A stretch of DNA of 64,000 nucleotides from Candidatus Flexifilum affinis (GTDB taxonomy: Bacteria > Chloroflexota > Anaerolineae > Aggregatilineales > Phototrophicaceae). Under the pieces are notes generated by a model. The model did not search any database. It was not told the origin of the DNA and was given only the letters and a program-made list of their open reading frames with translations. Both the position numbers and the translations under genes were made by a program. Every line of letters starts with the position of its first letter. Positions within the stretch are counted from its first letter, which is position 1. The stretch spans positions 47,758 to 111,757 of the forward strand of contig JADJPJ010000037.1 in NCBI GenBank assembly GCA_016713325.1, in the 5' to 3' direction. This document shows, piece after piece, positions 56,940 to 64,000 of the stretch.

Positions 56940-57671
56940 CTAACGACGTAGCTGGACGACGTAACGATAGCGGTCGGCGCGGTAAGTTGTTTCGGAGTAC
57001 TCTACCGGCAGGCCTCGTTCGGCTAAGGCCAGCCAGGTAATTCGGAGGACGGCGCTACCGGCCTCGGCTTCGAGGAGTGGCGCTTCGTGGTTGTCGACAA
57101 GGCCAGCCTCTATGGAAGTGCGCCCTGCCGTGATCCGGTAGCCGTAAGTATTTTCCAGCAGCTCATACATGGAGCCGGAAAAGTCCTCGTTCAGAGAGAT
57201 GATCGGCAACAAATAGGAGGTGGAAATCAGAAACGGTTTTCTGTTCACAAAGCGTAAACGCCGCACCATAGCCACCTCAGAACCAGATGGAAGATGAAGC
57301 GACTGAAGCACGCGCACTGGCGGCACAAGACGGGCTTTGTCAAGAACATGGCTGTGCACGTGAAACCCACGCGCCTGCATTTCGGTGCTGAAGCTCACCA
57401 GCCCGGGCAGAACTTCATCGATCTTCGTATTGGTCACAAAGGTTCCAACGCCCTGACGTTTTTCCACCAGGCCACGCTCAACCAGCCCGCGCAAGGCTTC
57501 ACGCACTGTCGCGCGGCTGACATTGAACCGCTCGGCAATTTCCGCCTCGGAGGGAAGACAAACACCATCTTCTAGCTGACCTTCTTCGATGAGCGAGCGG
57601 ATATGCTCCTGGAGTTGGTAGTAGAGGGGAACCGGGCTGTCGTAATCAAGTGCTCTCTTCTGAAGAATCAT
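56940..57671 (-). CDS. GntR-family (HutC/UTRA) transcriptional regulator
   Basis: A 243-residue regulator. The N-terminal GntR winged helix reads PLYYQLQEHIRSLIEEGQL...AEIAERFNVSRATVREALRGLVERGLVEKRQGVGTFV. The UTRA ligand-binding domain follows from about residue 90 (LPSGSEVAMVRRLRFVNRKPFLISTSYLLP). It is the first gene of the cassette and probably responds to the imported or phosphorylated compound. A likely operator lies just upstream at 57685. Confidence 0.93.
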   Translation of the reverse strand: MILQKRALDYDSPVPLYYQLQEHIRSLIEEGQLEDGVCLPSEAEIAERFNVSRATVREALRGLVERGLVEKRQGVGTFVTNTKIDEVLPGLVSFSTEMQARGFHVHSHVLDKARLVPPVRVLQSLHLPSGSEVAMVRRLRFVNRKPFLISTSYLLPIISLNEDFSGSMYELLENTYGYRITAGRTSIEAGLVDNHEAPLLEAEAGSAVLRITWLALAERGLPVEYSETTYRADRYRYVVQLRR

Positions 57672-57684
57672 ACAATGGTCCCAA

Positions 57685-57698
57685 GTTGTACGGACAAC
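57685..57698. promoter_or_regulatory. Candidate GntR operator
   Basis: GTTGT (57685-57689) and ACAAC (57694-57698) form a short inverted repeat with a 4-nt spacer, 14 bp upstream of the GntR start codon. Size and place suit a GntR/HutC site. The binding is inferred. Confidence 0.45.
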
Positions 57699-57785
57699 CT
57701 GATGACAGTATATGAAGGTGTATCGTGCTTGTCAATCATCTGCTCCTTGTGCCACATGTAACCAGGTGCCACACTGTCCAGGACG

Positions 57786-57881
57786 CAAAAACAAACGCGC
57801 CAGATCCCGATCCGGCGCGTCGAAGCGATTCCTGAAAACGTCCTGCGCGCGCTGCTGCACGCGGCCGCCGCCTGGGGGCGG
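57786..57881 (+). repeat. Right copy of the 96-bp direct repeat (truncated DUF1801 3' end)
   Basis: Matches 52129-52224 with two mismatches. The reading frame is kept and ends in TGA directly after the repeat (57882), so this may be the original 3' end of the gene. Inside the cassette next to it are two GTGCCACA copies (57750 and 57767 regions). No integrase gene lies between the copies. Confidence 0.9.
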
Positions 57882-57892
57882 TGATAGGTTGA

Positions 57893-59034
57893 TTACGCCA
57901 GCAGACGCTGTCCCGCCCCCTGCTTCATGGCGATCAGGTCAGCGTACAGGGCGATCACCTCGTCCATCATGGCGTCCCACGACTGCGTCTCGGCAAAGGC
58001 GCGCGCTGACCGACCCATCTCGGCGATCCGCTCCCGGCTGCTGACCGTCCGCCGCACGCCGTCGATCAGCCCATCGATGTCGCCCACGTCAAAGGTGTAG
58101 CCCGTCTCGCCGATGTGCACCACGTCCGGGATGCCGCCCACGCGCGACGCCACCACCGGCAGACCCGCTGCCATCGCCTCGACCACCACCAGCCCGAAGG
58201 TCTCCATCGAAGAGGGGAAGACGAAGGCGTCGGCGCTGGCGTAGGCCTGCGAGAGCGGCTCGCCCTTCATGTAGCCCATGAACTTCGTCGGGGTGCCGGC
58301 GAAATAGGCCTCCATGTCGGCGCGCGCCGGCCCGTCGCCGATGATCGCCAGCCGCGTGCCCGGCACCGACTCCAGCACCGGCCGCAGGTGGTCGATCTGC
58401 TTCTCGCTGGAAATGCGGCCCACGTAGAGCAGCAGCGTCTCGTCGGGGTGGCCGTCGGTCATCTGGGCGCGCATGGCGTCGGAGCGGTGCCGGGGTTGAA
58501 CTTCTCGGCATCGACGCCGCGGCCCCACAACCCGACGTTGCGCACGCCGATGCGCTGCAAGTAGGTCTGGATCATGCGTGAGGGCGCCAGCGAGGCATCG
58601 GCGGCGTTGAACACCACCCGCGTCGCCAGATCGGTGATCGGCTCCATGAAACCGAGCCGGTAGTGATGCACCAGCCGGGCCAGATCCAGGTGGAACGACG
58701 CCAGCACCGGAATGCCCAGCCGCCGCGCCATCATCATGCCGGGAATGCCGATCAGCACCGGGTGGATGTAATGGGCGATATCCGGCTGAAAGGATTTCAA
58801 CTGCTGGTAGGTGTTCAGGTTCGGTGGGCCGACGCGCAGCTCCGGGTAAAGCGGCAGCGGCACGCCGGGCACCCCGATGACCGGGATGCTGCGGTACTGC
58901 TGCACGCCCATCTTGGGGGCGATGACGATCGTCTCCACGCCGCGCTTCTCAAGATGATCGAGCAGCAGGCAGATGACCGTGACGATACCATCTATCTTGG
59001 GTAAGAAGGTTTCGGTAAAGAGCGCGACTCGCAT
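57893..59034 (-). CDS. GT4-family glycosyltransferase, frameshifted near 58485
   Basis: Two frames give one protein of about 380 residues. The first (59034 to 58459) holds the acceptor domain: MRVALFTETFLPKIDGIVTV, SFQPDIAHYIHPVLIGIPG, LASFHLDLARL and GLWGRGVDAEKFNPGT. The second (to 57893) holds the donor domain: LLLYVGRISSEKQIDHL, FMGYMKGEPLSQAYASADAFVFPSSMETFGLVVVEAMAAGLPVVAS, with the E-x7-E motif. The match is to sulfoquinovosyl/mannosyl transferases of the SqdX/MgtA type. The break falls near AACCCCGGCACC; one extra base would repair it, so an indel error is possible. Confidence 0.82.
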
Positions 59035-59106
59035 GGTTTGGTTTCCGGGATGGCGGTAGAATACACGGATAGCCGTCTATAACAACACCGGACTATGGGA
59101 AGGGTT

Positions 59107-60105
59107 ATGACCAGCTCGCCCACCGATGTCACCGTCCTTCTGGACGACCGCCTGCGATTGATTTCCGCCGTGCTGGCGCTCACCGATTATCCCGATCAGG
59201 AGAAAGCCCGGCACGGCCACGGAAGCCACCTGCACGCGCGCAACACCCGCAAGCAGCTTGCCGAGCACTCCGGGCACCCGGCCGTGGCCGATATGCAGTC
59301 GCTGCTCAATCTGGGCGCGCCGCTGGATGTGATCTTCACGCTGGCGCTGCTGCTCGATGCGGAGACGGGGGCCATCGACCGGCCGCCGAACTGGCTGCCG
59401 GCCCATTGGGGTCCGAACCTGAGCGACTTCTACCTGAACACCGCCGTACGCCCCTTCTGGCAGAAGGAAGAGGAGTACTGGCTGCGCGCCGTCGACGAGG
59501 CGGCCCGCGCGCTGGAGGGCAAGCAGTTCAAGCCGTTCCTGGAGCTGTTCGTCGGCGCCTTCCCGGAGCAGTTGGTGTTTGTGCCCAACATCTCCTACCC
59601 GACCGTCGGCGAGCTGGGCCTGCGTCTGGGCGGGAGCATCGTGCTGCTGGTGCCGCCGCGCATCGCCTGGGGCGAAAGCCCGCCGTGGCCCTATGACGAG
59701 GACCCGGCCCACGTCTACCGCGCGGTGATCGCCACCGCCGGCCAGATGCTGATGATGGACTTCCTGCGCGCCAACGCCGCCAACATCTCGCTGGAAGGAC
59801 AGAAGCCGCTGCCGCTCAACGACGCCTTCATGAAGAACAACCCGACCTGGGCCGAGCAGTTCACCTATCTGTTCGTGACCAGCGCGGTGGCCATCTTCTT
59901 AGAGGATCACGCCAGCAAGCAGGAGGCGGACGCCCACGTGCTGATGGAGCGGCGCGTCACCGGCCTGGACGTGCTGCCCGCGGCCATCCAGATCTACCGC
60001 CGCTACCTGCGCGAGGTGCGCGACGGCAAGTACAGCAACATCCTCGACTTTATCCCGCACTTCTCGCGGCAGCTTCGCATCACCCACCGCGTGGGGAAGA
60101 TGTAG
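59107..60105 (+). CDS. Conserved-looking cytosolic protein of unknown function
   Basis: A 332-residue protein without signal peptide or clear transmembrane helix. It is helical with HGHGSHLHARNTRKQLAEHSGHP near residue 40, rich in His, which might bind metal. LIVLLVPPRIAWGESPPWPYDEDPAH-like and FIPHFSRQLRITHRVGK segments follow. I recognise no family. The ATG at 59107 has GGGAAGGG upstream. It lies divergent from the GT4 gene. Confidence 0.65.
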   Translation: MTSSPTDVTVLLDDRLRLISAVLALTDYPDQEKARHGHGSHLHARNTRKQLAEHSGHPAVADMQSLLNLGAPLDVIFTLALLLDAETGAIDRPPNWLPAHWGPNLSDFYLNTAVRPFWQKEEEYWLRAVDEAARALEGKQFKPFLELFVGAFPEQLVFVPNISYPTVGELGLRLGGSIVLLVPPRIAWGESPPWPYDEDPAHVYRAVIATAGQMLMMDFLRANAANISLEGQKPLPLNDAFMKNNPTWAEQFTYLFVTSAVAIFLEDHASKQEADAHVLMERRVTGLDVLPAAIQIYRRYLREVRDGKYSNILDFIPHFSRQLRITHRVGKM

Positions 60106-60133
60106 GATACGAGATCGAAGGAGGAATCGGCCC

Positions 60134-60361
60134 ATGAGCGCACTGGAGCAGGAAATCCTCGACAAGTTCCGTCTGTAGGACCACGAGGCGCAGCGCCGTG
60201 TCCAGGCGGCCATCAAGGAAGCGGCGGGCAGCGCCTTCGATTTCGAGGCGTGGCTCAAGCGGGTTCGCCTGCTCCAGGACAGCATGAGGCAGCAGTACGG
60301 CGAAGACCATCGGGTCGACGTGGTGGGTCTGCGGCGCGAAGTGCAGGAGGAAGAGGATTGA
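60134..60361 (+). pseudogene. Antitoxin paralogue with premature stop
   Basis: The frame MSALEQEILDKFRL, TAG (60176-60178), DHEAQRRVQAAIKEAAGSAFDFEAWLKRVRLLQDSMR...EEED parallels the putative antitoxin at 17970 along its whole length, with the same EQEIxxKF start and FDxxxWxxRVxxLQ core. A single change would make the TAG a sense codon. The terminal TGA overlaps the next PIN remnant, as at the intact locus. Confidence 0.75.
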
Positions 60362-60462
60362 CCATTGTCGTTGTGAGCATTCTGCTGGCCAACGTGCTCC
60401 TTGACGAGCCGCTCACGACTGAAGCGCAAATAGGCCCGTTCCTCGGGACACTGACGGTATAA
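60358..60462 (+). pseudogene. PIN-domain toxin remnant, cut by the defence island
   Basis: A TTG start overlaps the antitoxin stop. The first about 24 residues (TIVVVSILLANVLLDEPLTTEAQ) match the opening of VapC-like toxins, but the first catalytic Asp (expected after IVV) is missing. After GAAGCGCAA near 60430 the homology ends and A+T content rises. The island therefore seems to have entered this gene. Confidence 0.65.
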
Positions 60463-60674
60463 ACTCCCGCATCTGTGATCGAACCTGCGCCGCTCGCGCA
60501 GGTAGCAACCTTTGTCGCCAATTCGCCGTGCTGTCCAAATTGCGAGGGAAATGATCCTTTGCAAGACAACAAGCGGCGCGAATGCAGAAAGTAAGTTTCG
60601 GGACTGCTCTAATTGTCCTAACTGCGTTGGTGTGGTCGCGCACAATATGCAGGTGCAAAAGGAAGGCTGAAAGA
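60463..60674. other. Junction region before the QueC-like gene, with a hairpin
   Basis: No gene is seen here. CCTGCGC (60484-60490) and GCGCAGG (60496-60502) form a 7-bp stem with a 5-nt loop. The region passes from G+C-rich to A+T-richer DNA and should contain the promoter of the CBASS-like genes. No integrase or att-like repeat is recognised. Confidence 0.35.
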
Positions 60675-61270
60675 ATGGACCTAAGCGATCAACATGAAGG
60701 AAAAAGGGTGATCGTTCTCGCCTCTGGCGGATTGGACTCAACCGCTTGTATTGCCTACTACTTGAATCTCGGTTATGAAGTCAAACCCCTCTGGATGAAC
60801 TATGGGCAAAAAGCGGCTCGAATGGAAAACTTTGCGATACGCCGTGTCACCAGATCTCAAAGTTACCATTGCAGACTGTCCTGCTGAAGGGGTTGAACTG
60901 GGCTGCGACCGAAAATGACCCTGAGTATCTAGGGCGCAATGCCATTATGGCACTTTGCGGTGCAACATCACTGTTTAGTGAAAATGGGCTAGTCTCGATG
61001 GGCATCCATTCAGGAACGGTTTATGTAGATTGTTCTGAAGCATTTCAAAACCAGATCGCAGAATTGGTCACACTTCTATTTCGCGGTTTGGTCGCCGCCG
61101 ATTTCCCATTTGCGAAATGGCAAAAGACAGACATTGCACAGTTCAGTGTTCAACACAGTGTTCCAATCAACTTGACATATAGCTGTTTGAACGGCACAAC
61201 AACTCCTTGTGGCAAGTGTGAGTCCTGTCTGGAACGGCAGGGTTTAGAGGGCATATGGAACGAAACATGA
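60675..61270 (+). pseudogene. QueC-like PP-loop protein (Cap9-like), frameshifted near 60845
   Basis: About 198 residues in two frames. The first holds the PP-loop RVIVLASGGLDSTACIAYYLNLGYEVKPLWMNYGQKA. The second holds YLGRNAIMALCGA and the zinc motif CLNGTTTPCGKCESC seen in 7-cyano-7-deazaguanine synthase. The join is near RRV/CHQISKL. Housekeeping QueC makes preQ0; QueC-like proteins next to a TGT-like protein and a CD-NTase belong to type IV CBASS (Cap9). No queD, queE or folE is nearby, which argues against a queuosine pathway role. The ATG at 60675 follows GGAAGG. Confidence 0.78.
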
Positions 61271-62214
61271 ACGAGTCACCGACGATTCTGGGAGCAACTG
61301 CCCTACTGATTGCATATTCTTTCTCTAGTCGTGGATTTCCTGACTTGGCACGAATAGTCCAGCAACTGCTTCCCTCGATTAGTTCGGCATACTTATTTTC
61401 GTTATTTGATCTTTGGAACATCAGCGAGTTGTCGGAATTTCTTACGGGACAGACACTCGAGTTCGAATTTGGGATAGCGGCGGTTACGAGACAAACTATC
61501 GGATGATGTGTCTTCTGTTATTTCTGCCATTCCCAATACATCCCCTTTGACGCTTGAACACTATGTTGAAGCAGCACGTCGTATCCCTTGGAACGGAAGA
61601 GATATACTCGTCAGCTTTGACAACACACCACCTTTATCGGTTGAACAACAGATTGAAATCGCTTTGAAGGGTATGATCAGATTGAGGCGAATTACCTGCG
61701 CGATATGCTCCTCCATGTGCCAAGCGATTATGATATGGACAAGCTCGTAAGCGAGATCGCCCCTCATTTATCAAAGATTGACATCATCGGTTTTACAGAG
61801 AAAGAGATCGCTCCAACTTGGATTCGGGGTATACAGTTTGTTCATGCGTTTAGACGAGCCTTTGCTCAGCGAAATCTATCTGCTCCGCCAATTCATTTGT
61901 TTGGATGTCTCGATCCCAAATCGGTAACCTATTTCTCGCTTGCAGGTGTTACTGCTTTTGATGGCCTAAGTTGGTTGCGTTACTTCTTCCACAATCAGAC
62001 AACTTTGTATCGCCGCGAATTCGAGTTTCTGGGTGATTTTCAAGGCATTCAACCATCTCAAGATATTGATGTCGCCATCAGCTTACACAACATGAATGAG
62101 ATGCAGCAACTCCAAGCTGACTTGAATTTTCAGCTAACTCTGCACGATGAAAGCATGTTCACGAGTGAAAGACGGATTCTTCAAAGTGTGCTTTCTCAAG
62201 GAGGTCAGACTTAG
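61267..62214 (+). pseudogene. TGT-like protein (Cap10-like), two frameshifts
   Basis: About 316 residues across three frames, joined near 61495 (to LSDDVSSVISAIPN) and 61675 (to YDQIEANYLRDMLLHVP). The last part, PIHLFGCLDPKSVTYFSLAGVTAFDGLSWLRYFF, matches the end of the tRNA-guanine transglycosylase barrel, with Asp in AFDGLSW at the place of the TGT nucleophile. The CxCxxC zinc site of true TGT is absent, so it is unlikely to act on tRNA as TGT does. Its ATG overlaps the QueC-like stop (ATGA). Confidence 0.72.
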
Positions 62215-62217
62215 GTT

Positions 62218-63135
62218 ATGGGTGGAAACGGCGGACACAGGTACGGCTATACTCCAAAAACTCGACGTCAAATTGATGAACTAGTTGAGAAAGCGGAAGC
62301 GGAGAGCCAAGAAAAAGCAACGGGCACAGCAATTGAGCGCGTGATTGACGATAAGCTGCGCGATATCAACGATCATGATTACGAGGCGATCGATCGTCAT
62401 CGAACCCAAATTGAGAACAAGCTGCGCGAGACCTATGAGGGAGTTGAGTCTGTTCAATTTGGAGGTTCGCATTCACGCCATACTGATGTCAGCGGGCTTA
62501 GCGATGTTGACATTTTGGTGTCTATGGGACAGGCTTCGGATGCTCCAGTATCGTCAAAACAGGCAATTTAGCGCTTAGGCGACGTGCTTCGCGACCGATA
62601 CCTCACTTCGAGAATTGAAACTGGACGTATGGCTGTTACAGTGCATTTTTCGGATGGCATCGAGATTCAGGTCTTGCCAGCATTTAGGGTTGGTTCAGAC
62701 CGCTTCAAAATTCCAGATCCCAATAGTACAGGCTGGGTGGAGACCTGCCCAACGGCATTTGCGAAAAAACTGACTGACGCGAATCGCCAGCACAACAACC
62801 TTGTTGTCCCTATAATCAAAGTCGCAAAACATCTATGTGACAAGCACAACGTGCCTGTGAGTTCATATCATCTTGAAAACACGATCGTTGAAAGCTTGTC
62901 TCACTATTCAGGTCGCGTCAATCAACATGAAATGCTGCAGCATGTTGTCAATCAGGCGAAAAGCCAAGTGCTTAATCGAATACCGGATCCCTGCGGGCAG
63001 AGTTCGGATGTGGCAGGCGACATCTCTGCCGGTGAGCGCGCTACATTGGCATCGAGGTTCAGAATTCTAGAGCAAAAAATAGTTAGTGCGAATTCGTCCT
63101 CGTCATCGGATGAATGGGAAACTCTGCTGGGCTAA
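62218..63135 (+). pseudogene. CD-NTase (cGAS/DncV-like nucleotidyltransferase) with an in-frame TAG
   Basis: A 305-codon frame interrupted by one TAG at 62569-62571. The nucleotidyltransferase core shows FGGSHSRHTDVSGLSDVDILVSM (Gly83, Ser84, Asp96, Asp98), then after the stop a strand IEIQVLPAF and a helical C-domain. Gln151 stands where the third carboxylate is usual. The N-terminus is MGGNGGHRYGYTPKTRRQIDEL. It begins 3 nt after the TGT-like stop. The family makes cyclic or linear oligonucleotide signals that switch on an effector. The TAG could be a single-base change from GAG. Confidence 0.8.
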
Positions 63136-64000
63136 AACAGCCTAACGTTGGGGACAAGCGGCGGCTGAATCAGATTTCGCTTCACAAACTCTCGGAAGCT
63201 AGTCTTTATCTTGTCCCAATCAGCAGTTGGCGACCAAAAGAAGCACTCGATTTTGTCTACATCAAATGGAAGCGTTGTGCCTTCTCTTGCACATACAAAA
63301 ACGCGACGATTTCGACCCAGAGCATACCCGAGTTCAATCAAGCAATTGGGGCGCGCGTCGGTAAGGTCGACGATGACCATTTCGCTGTCATGAATTCCTC
63401 GAAATATCTGCTCATTCATCCAACGTGACTCATCAGGCGGTTGTGGTGATACAACTAGCCTGTAATCCATCTGTCCAATGACCGGATTCACCACGTTTGC
63501 GAAAAAACCTTCGACAGCTTCAAAGCTCAGTGATGTTGGGTTTAAGGAGCCGAACGCAAAATGCCGAGGGTGGTTCAAGCGCTTCGAGCAGGGATAGAAC
63601 ACCTTCTACAACATCCTGAATAGGGCGCGTTCCATCGTTGGTAGAAATGTTCTCCCACAACACCCTATTGTTTCTGGTCTTTTGGGAAAGATAAATAAGT
63701 GGTTTGATCCAATTGCTTGGTTGATTGCCAAAGCACGACCACTTCAAATGTCCGTGCTTGCACCCAAATCAAAGTCAAATGCGATGACAGGTTTTTCTCA
63801 GTCAATATATAGCTGAGCCAGATGCTCAACTCCTCACCTCCGCTGAGAATCAATACATCCCCGACCGCAGCAAGTCTATTCTCGACGGATGGCTCCAGCT
63901 GTCCATTGCTTTGGGTGACTCAAGATTTCTACACAAGTCTTTGGACCAGTGTTCGCCACATATCTGCTCTTGCAGCGGAATATGTGAGGCAGTTTTTCAG
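63132..64000 (-). pseudogene. Candidate CBASS effector with TIR/deoxyribosyltransferase-like C-domain, several frameshifts, runs off the right edge
   Basis: The C-terminal 155 residues (63602 to 63132) read MNEQIFRGIHDSEMVIVDLTDARPNCLIELGYALGRNRRVFV, the N-x-x-x-E-L-G-Y-A pattern of nucleoside 2-deoxyribosyltransferase-like and TIR-like folds. Upstream, in other frames, are PLIYLSQKTRNNRVLWENISTNDG and GDVLILSGGEELSIWLSYILTEK then KPVIAFDFDLGAS, which looks like a SLOG-type Rossmannoid domain. Joins are needed near 63560, 63730 and 63800. Its stop overlaps the CD-NTase stop (convergent). The effector role is inference from place and fold. Confidence 0.6.

Noticed and set aside
52232..57785. 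Integrative element with its own recombinase
   Set aside because: No integrase, transposase or replication gene lies between the direct repeats; only a metabolic cassette is seen.
57893..59034. Two separate glycosyltransferase genes
   Set aside because: The two frames carry complementary halves (acceptor and donor domains) of one GT4 enzyme and overlap at the break.
60675..62214. Queuosine/preQ0 biosynthesis operon
   Set aside because: QueC-like and TGT-like genes are present but queD, queE, folE and queF are not, the TGT zinc site is absent, and a CD-NTase follows directly.

Overview
Organism. The window reads as a high-G+C bacterial chromosome, most likely a member of the Chloroflexota (Anaerolineae-like). 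That is inference from the gene mix: secreted proteins with Pro/Thr linkers, a CSLREAI-type beta-helix protein, a CBS-containing Mn pyrophosphatase beside a proton-pumping pyrophosphatase, GT39-like and ligase-TPR membrane proteins, and a type-II FprA. I saw no rRNA or tRNA gene and no CRISPR array.

Layout. 1-5.1 kb: WYL-type regulator with a palindromic operator, alpha/beta hydrolase, ssb, gatB, a PspC-domain protein and a metallophosphatase. 5.1-9.5 kb: two tandem paralogous membrane histidine kinases, the second frameshifted. 9.6-13.6 kb: divergent soluble and membrane pyrophosphatases. 14-18.6 kb: NAD(P)-binding protein, MFS exporter, split GT39-like protein and a vapBC-like pair with a broken toxin. 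18.6-25.3 kb: M23/beta-propeller protein, lspA, lipoprotein, secreted glycosidase-like protein, VTT protein and YCII protein. 25.3-33 kb: atypical pyruvate kinase, FprA, proB, receiver protein, glycerate kinase and threonine dehydratase. 33-38.2 kb: CNNM/CBS protein and livM-livH-livK without ATPases. 38.5-51.7 kb: beta-helix protein, a manA-cdd-recO-led operon, an ECF sigma factor with a membrane partner, a ligase-TPR protein and a secreted protein. 52.2-57.8 kb: a compositionally distinct catabolic cassette (PfkB kinase, amidohydrolase, three-part ABC importer, GntR regulator) lying between two 96-bp direct repeats. 57.9-60.1 kb: split GT4 and an unknown protein. 60.1-64 kb: a dead vapBC-like pair into which an A+T-richer defence island has been inserted.

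Most notable. The right end carries a CBASS-like locus with a QueC-like PP-loop protein, a TGT-like protein and a CD-NTase with a glycine-rich N-terminus, tightly packed, plus a convergent NAD/nucleotide-processing candidate effector. This gene set matches type IV CBASS. Every gene there carries frameshifts or a stop, at a much higher density than the rest of the window, which suggests a decaying locus unless local assembly quality is poor.

Other structure. Palindromic intergenic repeats are scattered through the window. They include two MITE-like units with terminal inverted repeats, a hairpin array between livK and livH, and one repeat read in frame inside the ligase-TPR gene. Several long genes are split by single-base shifts, some next to homopolymers, so part of the damage may be assembly error.
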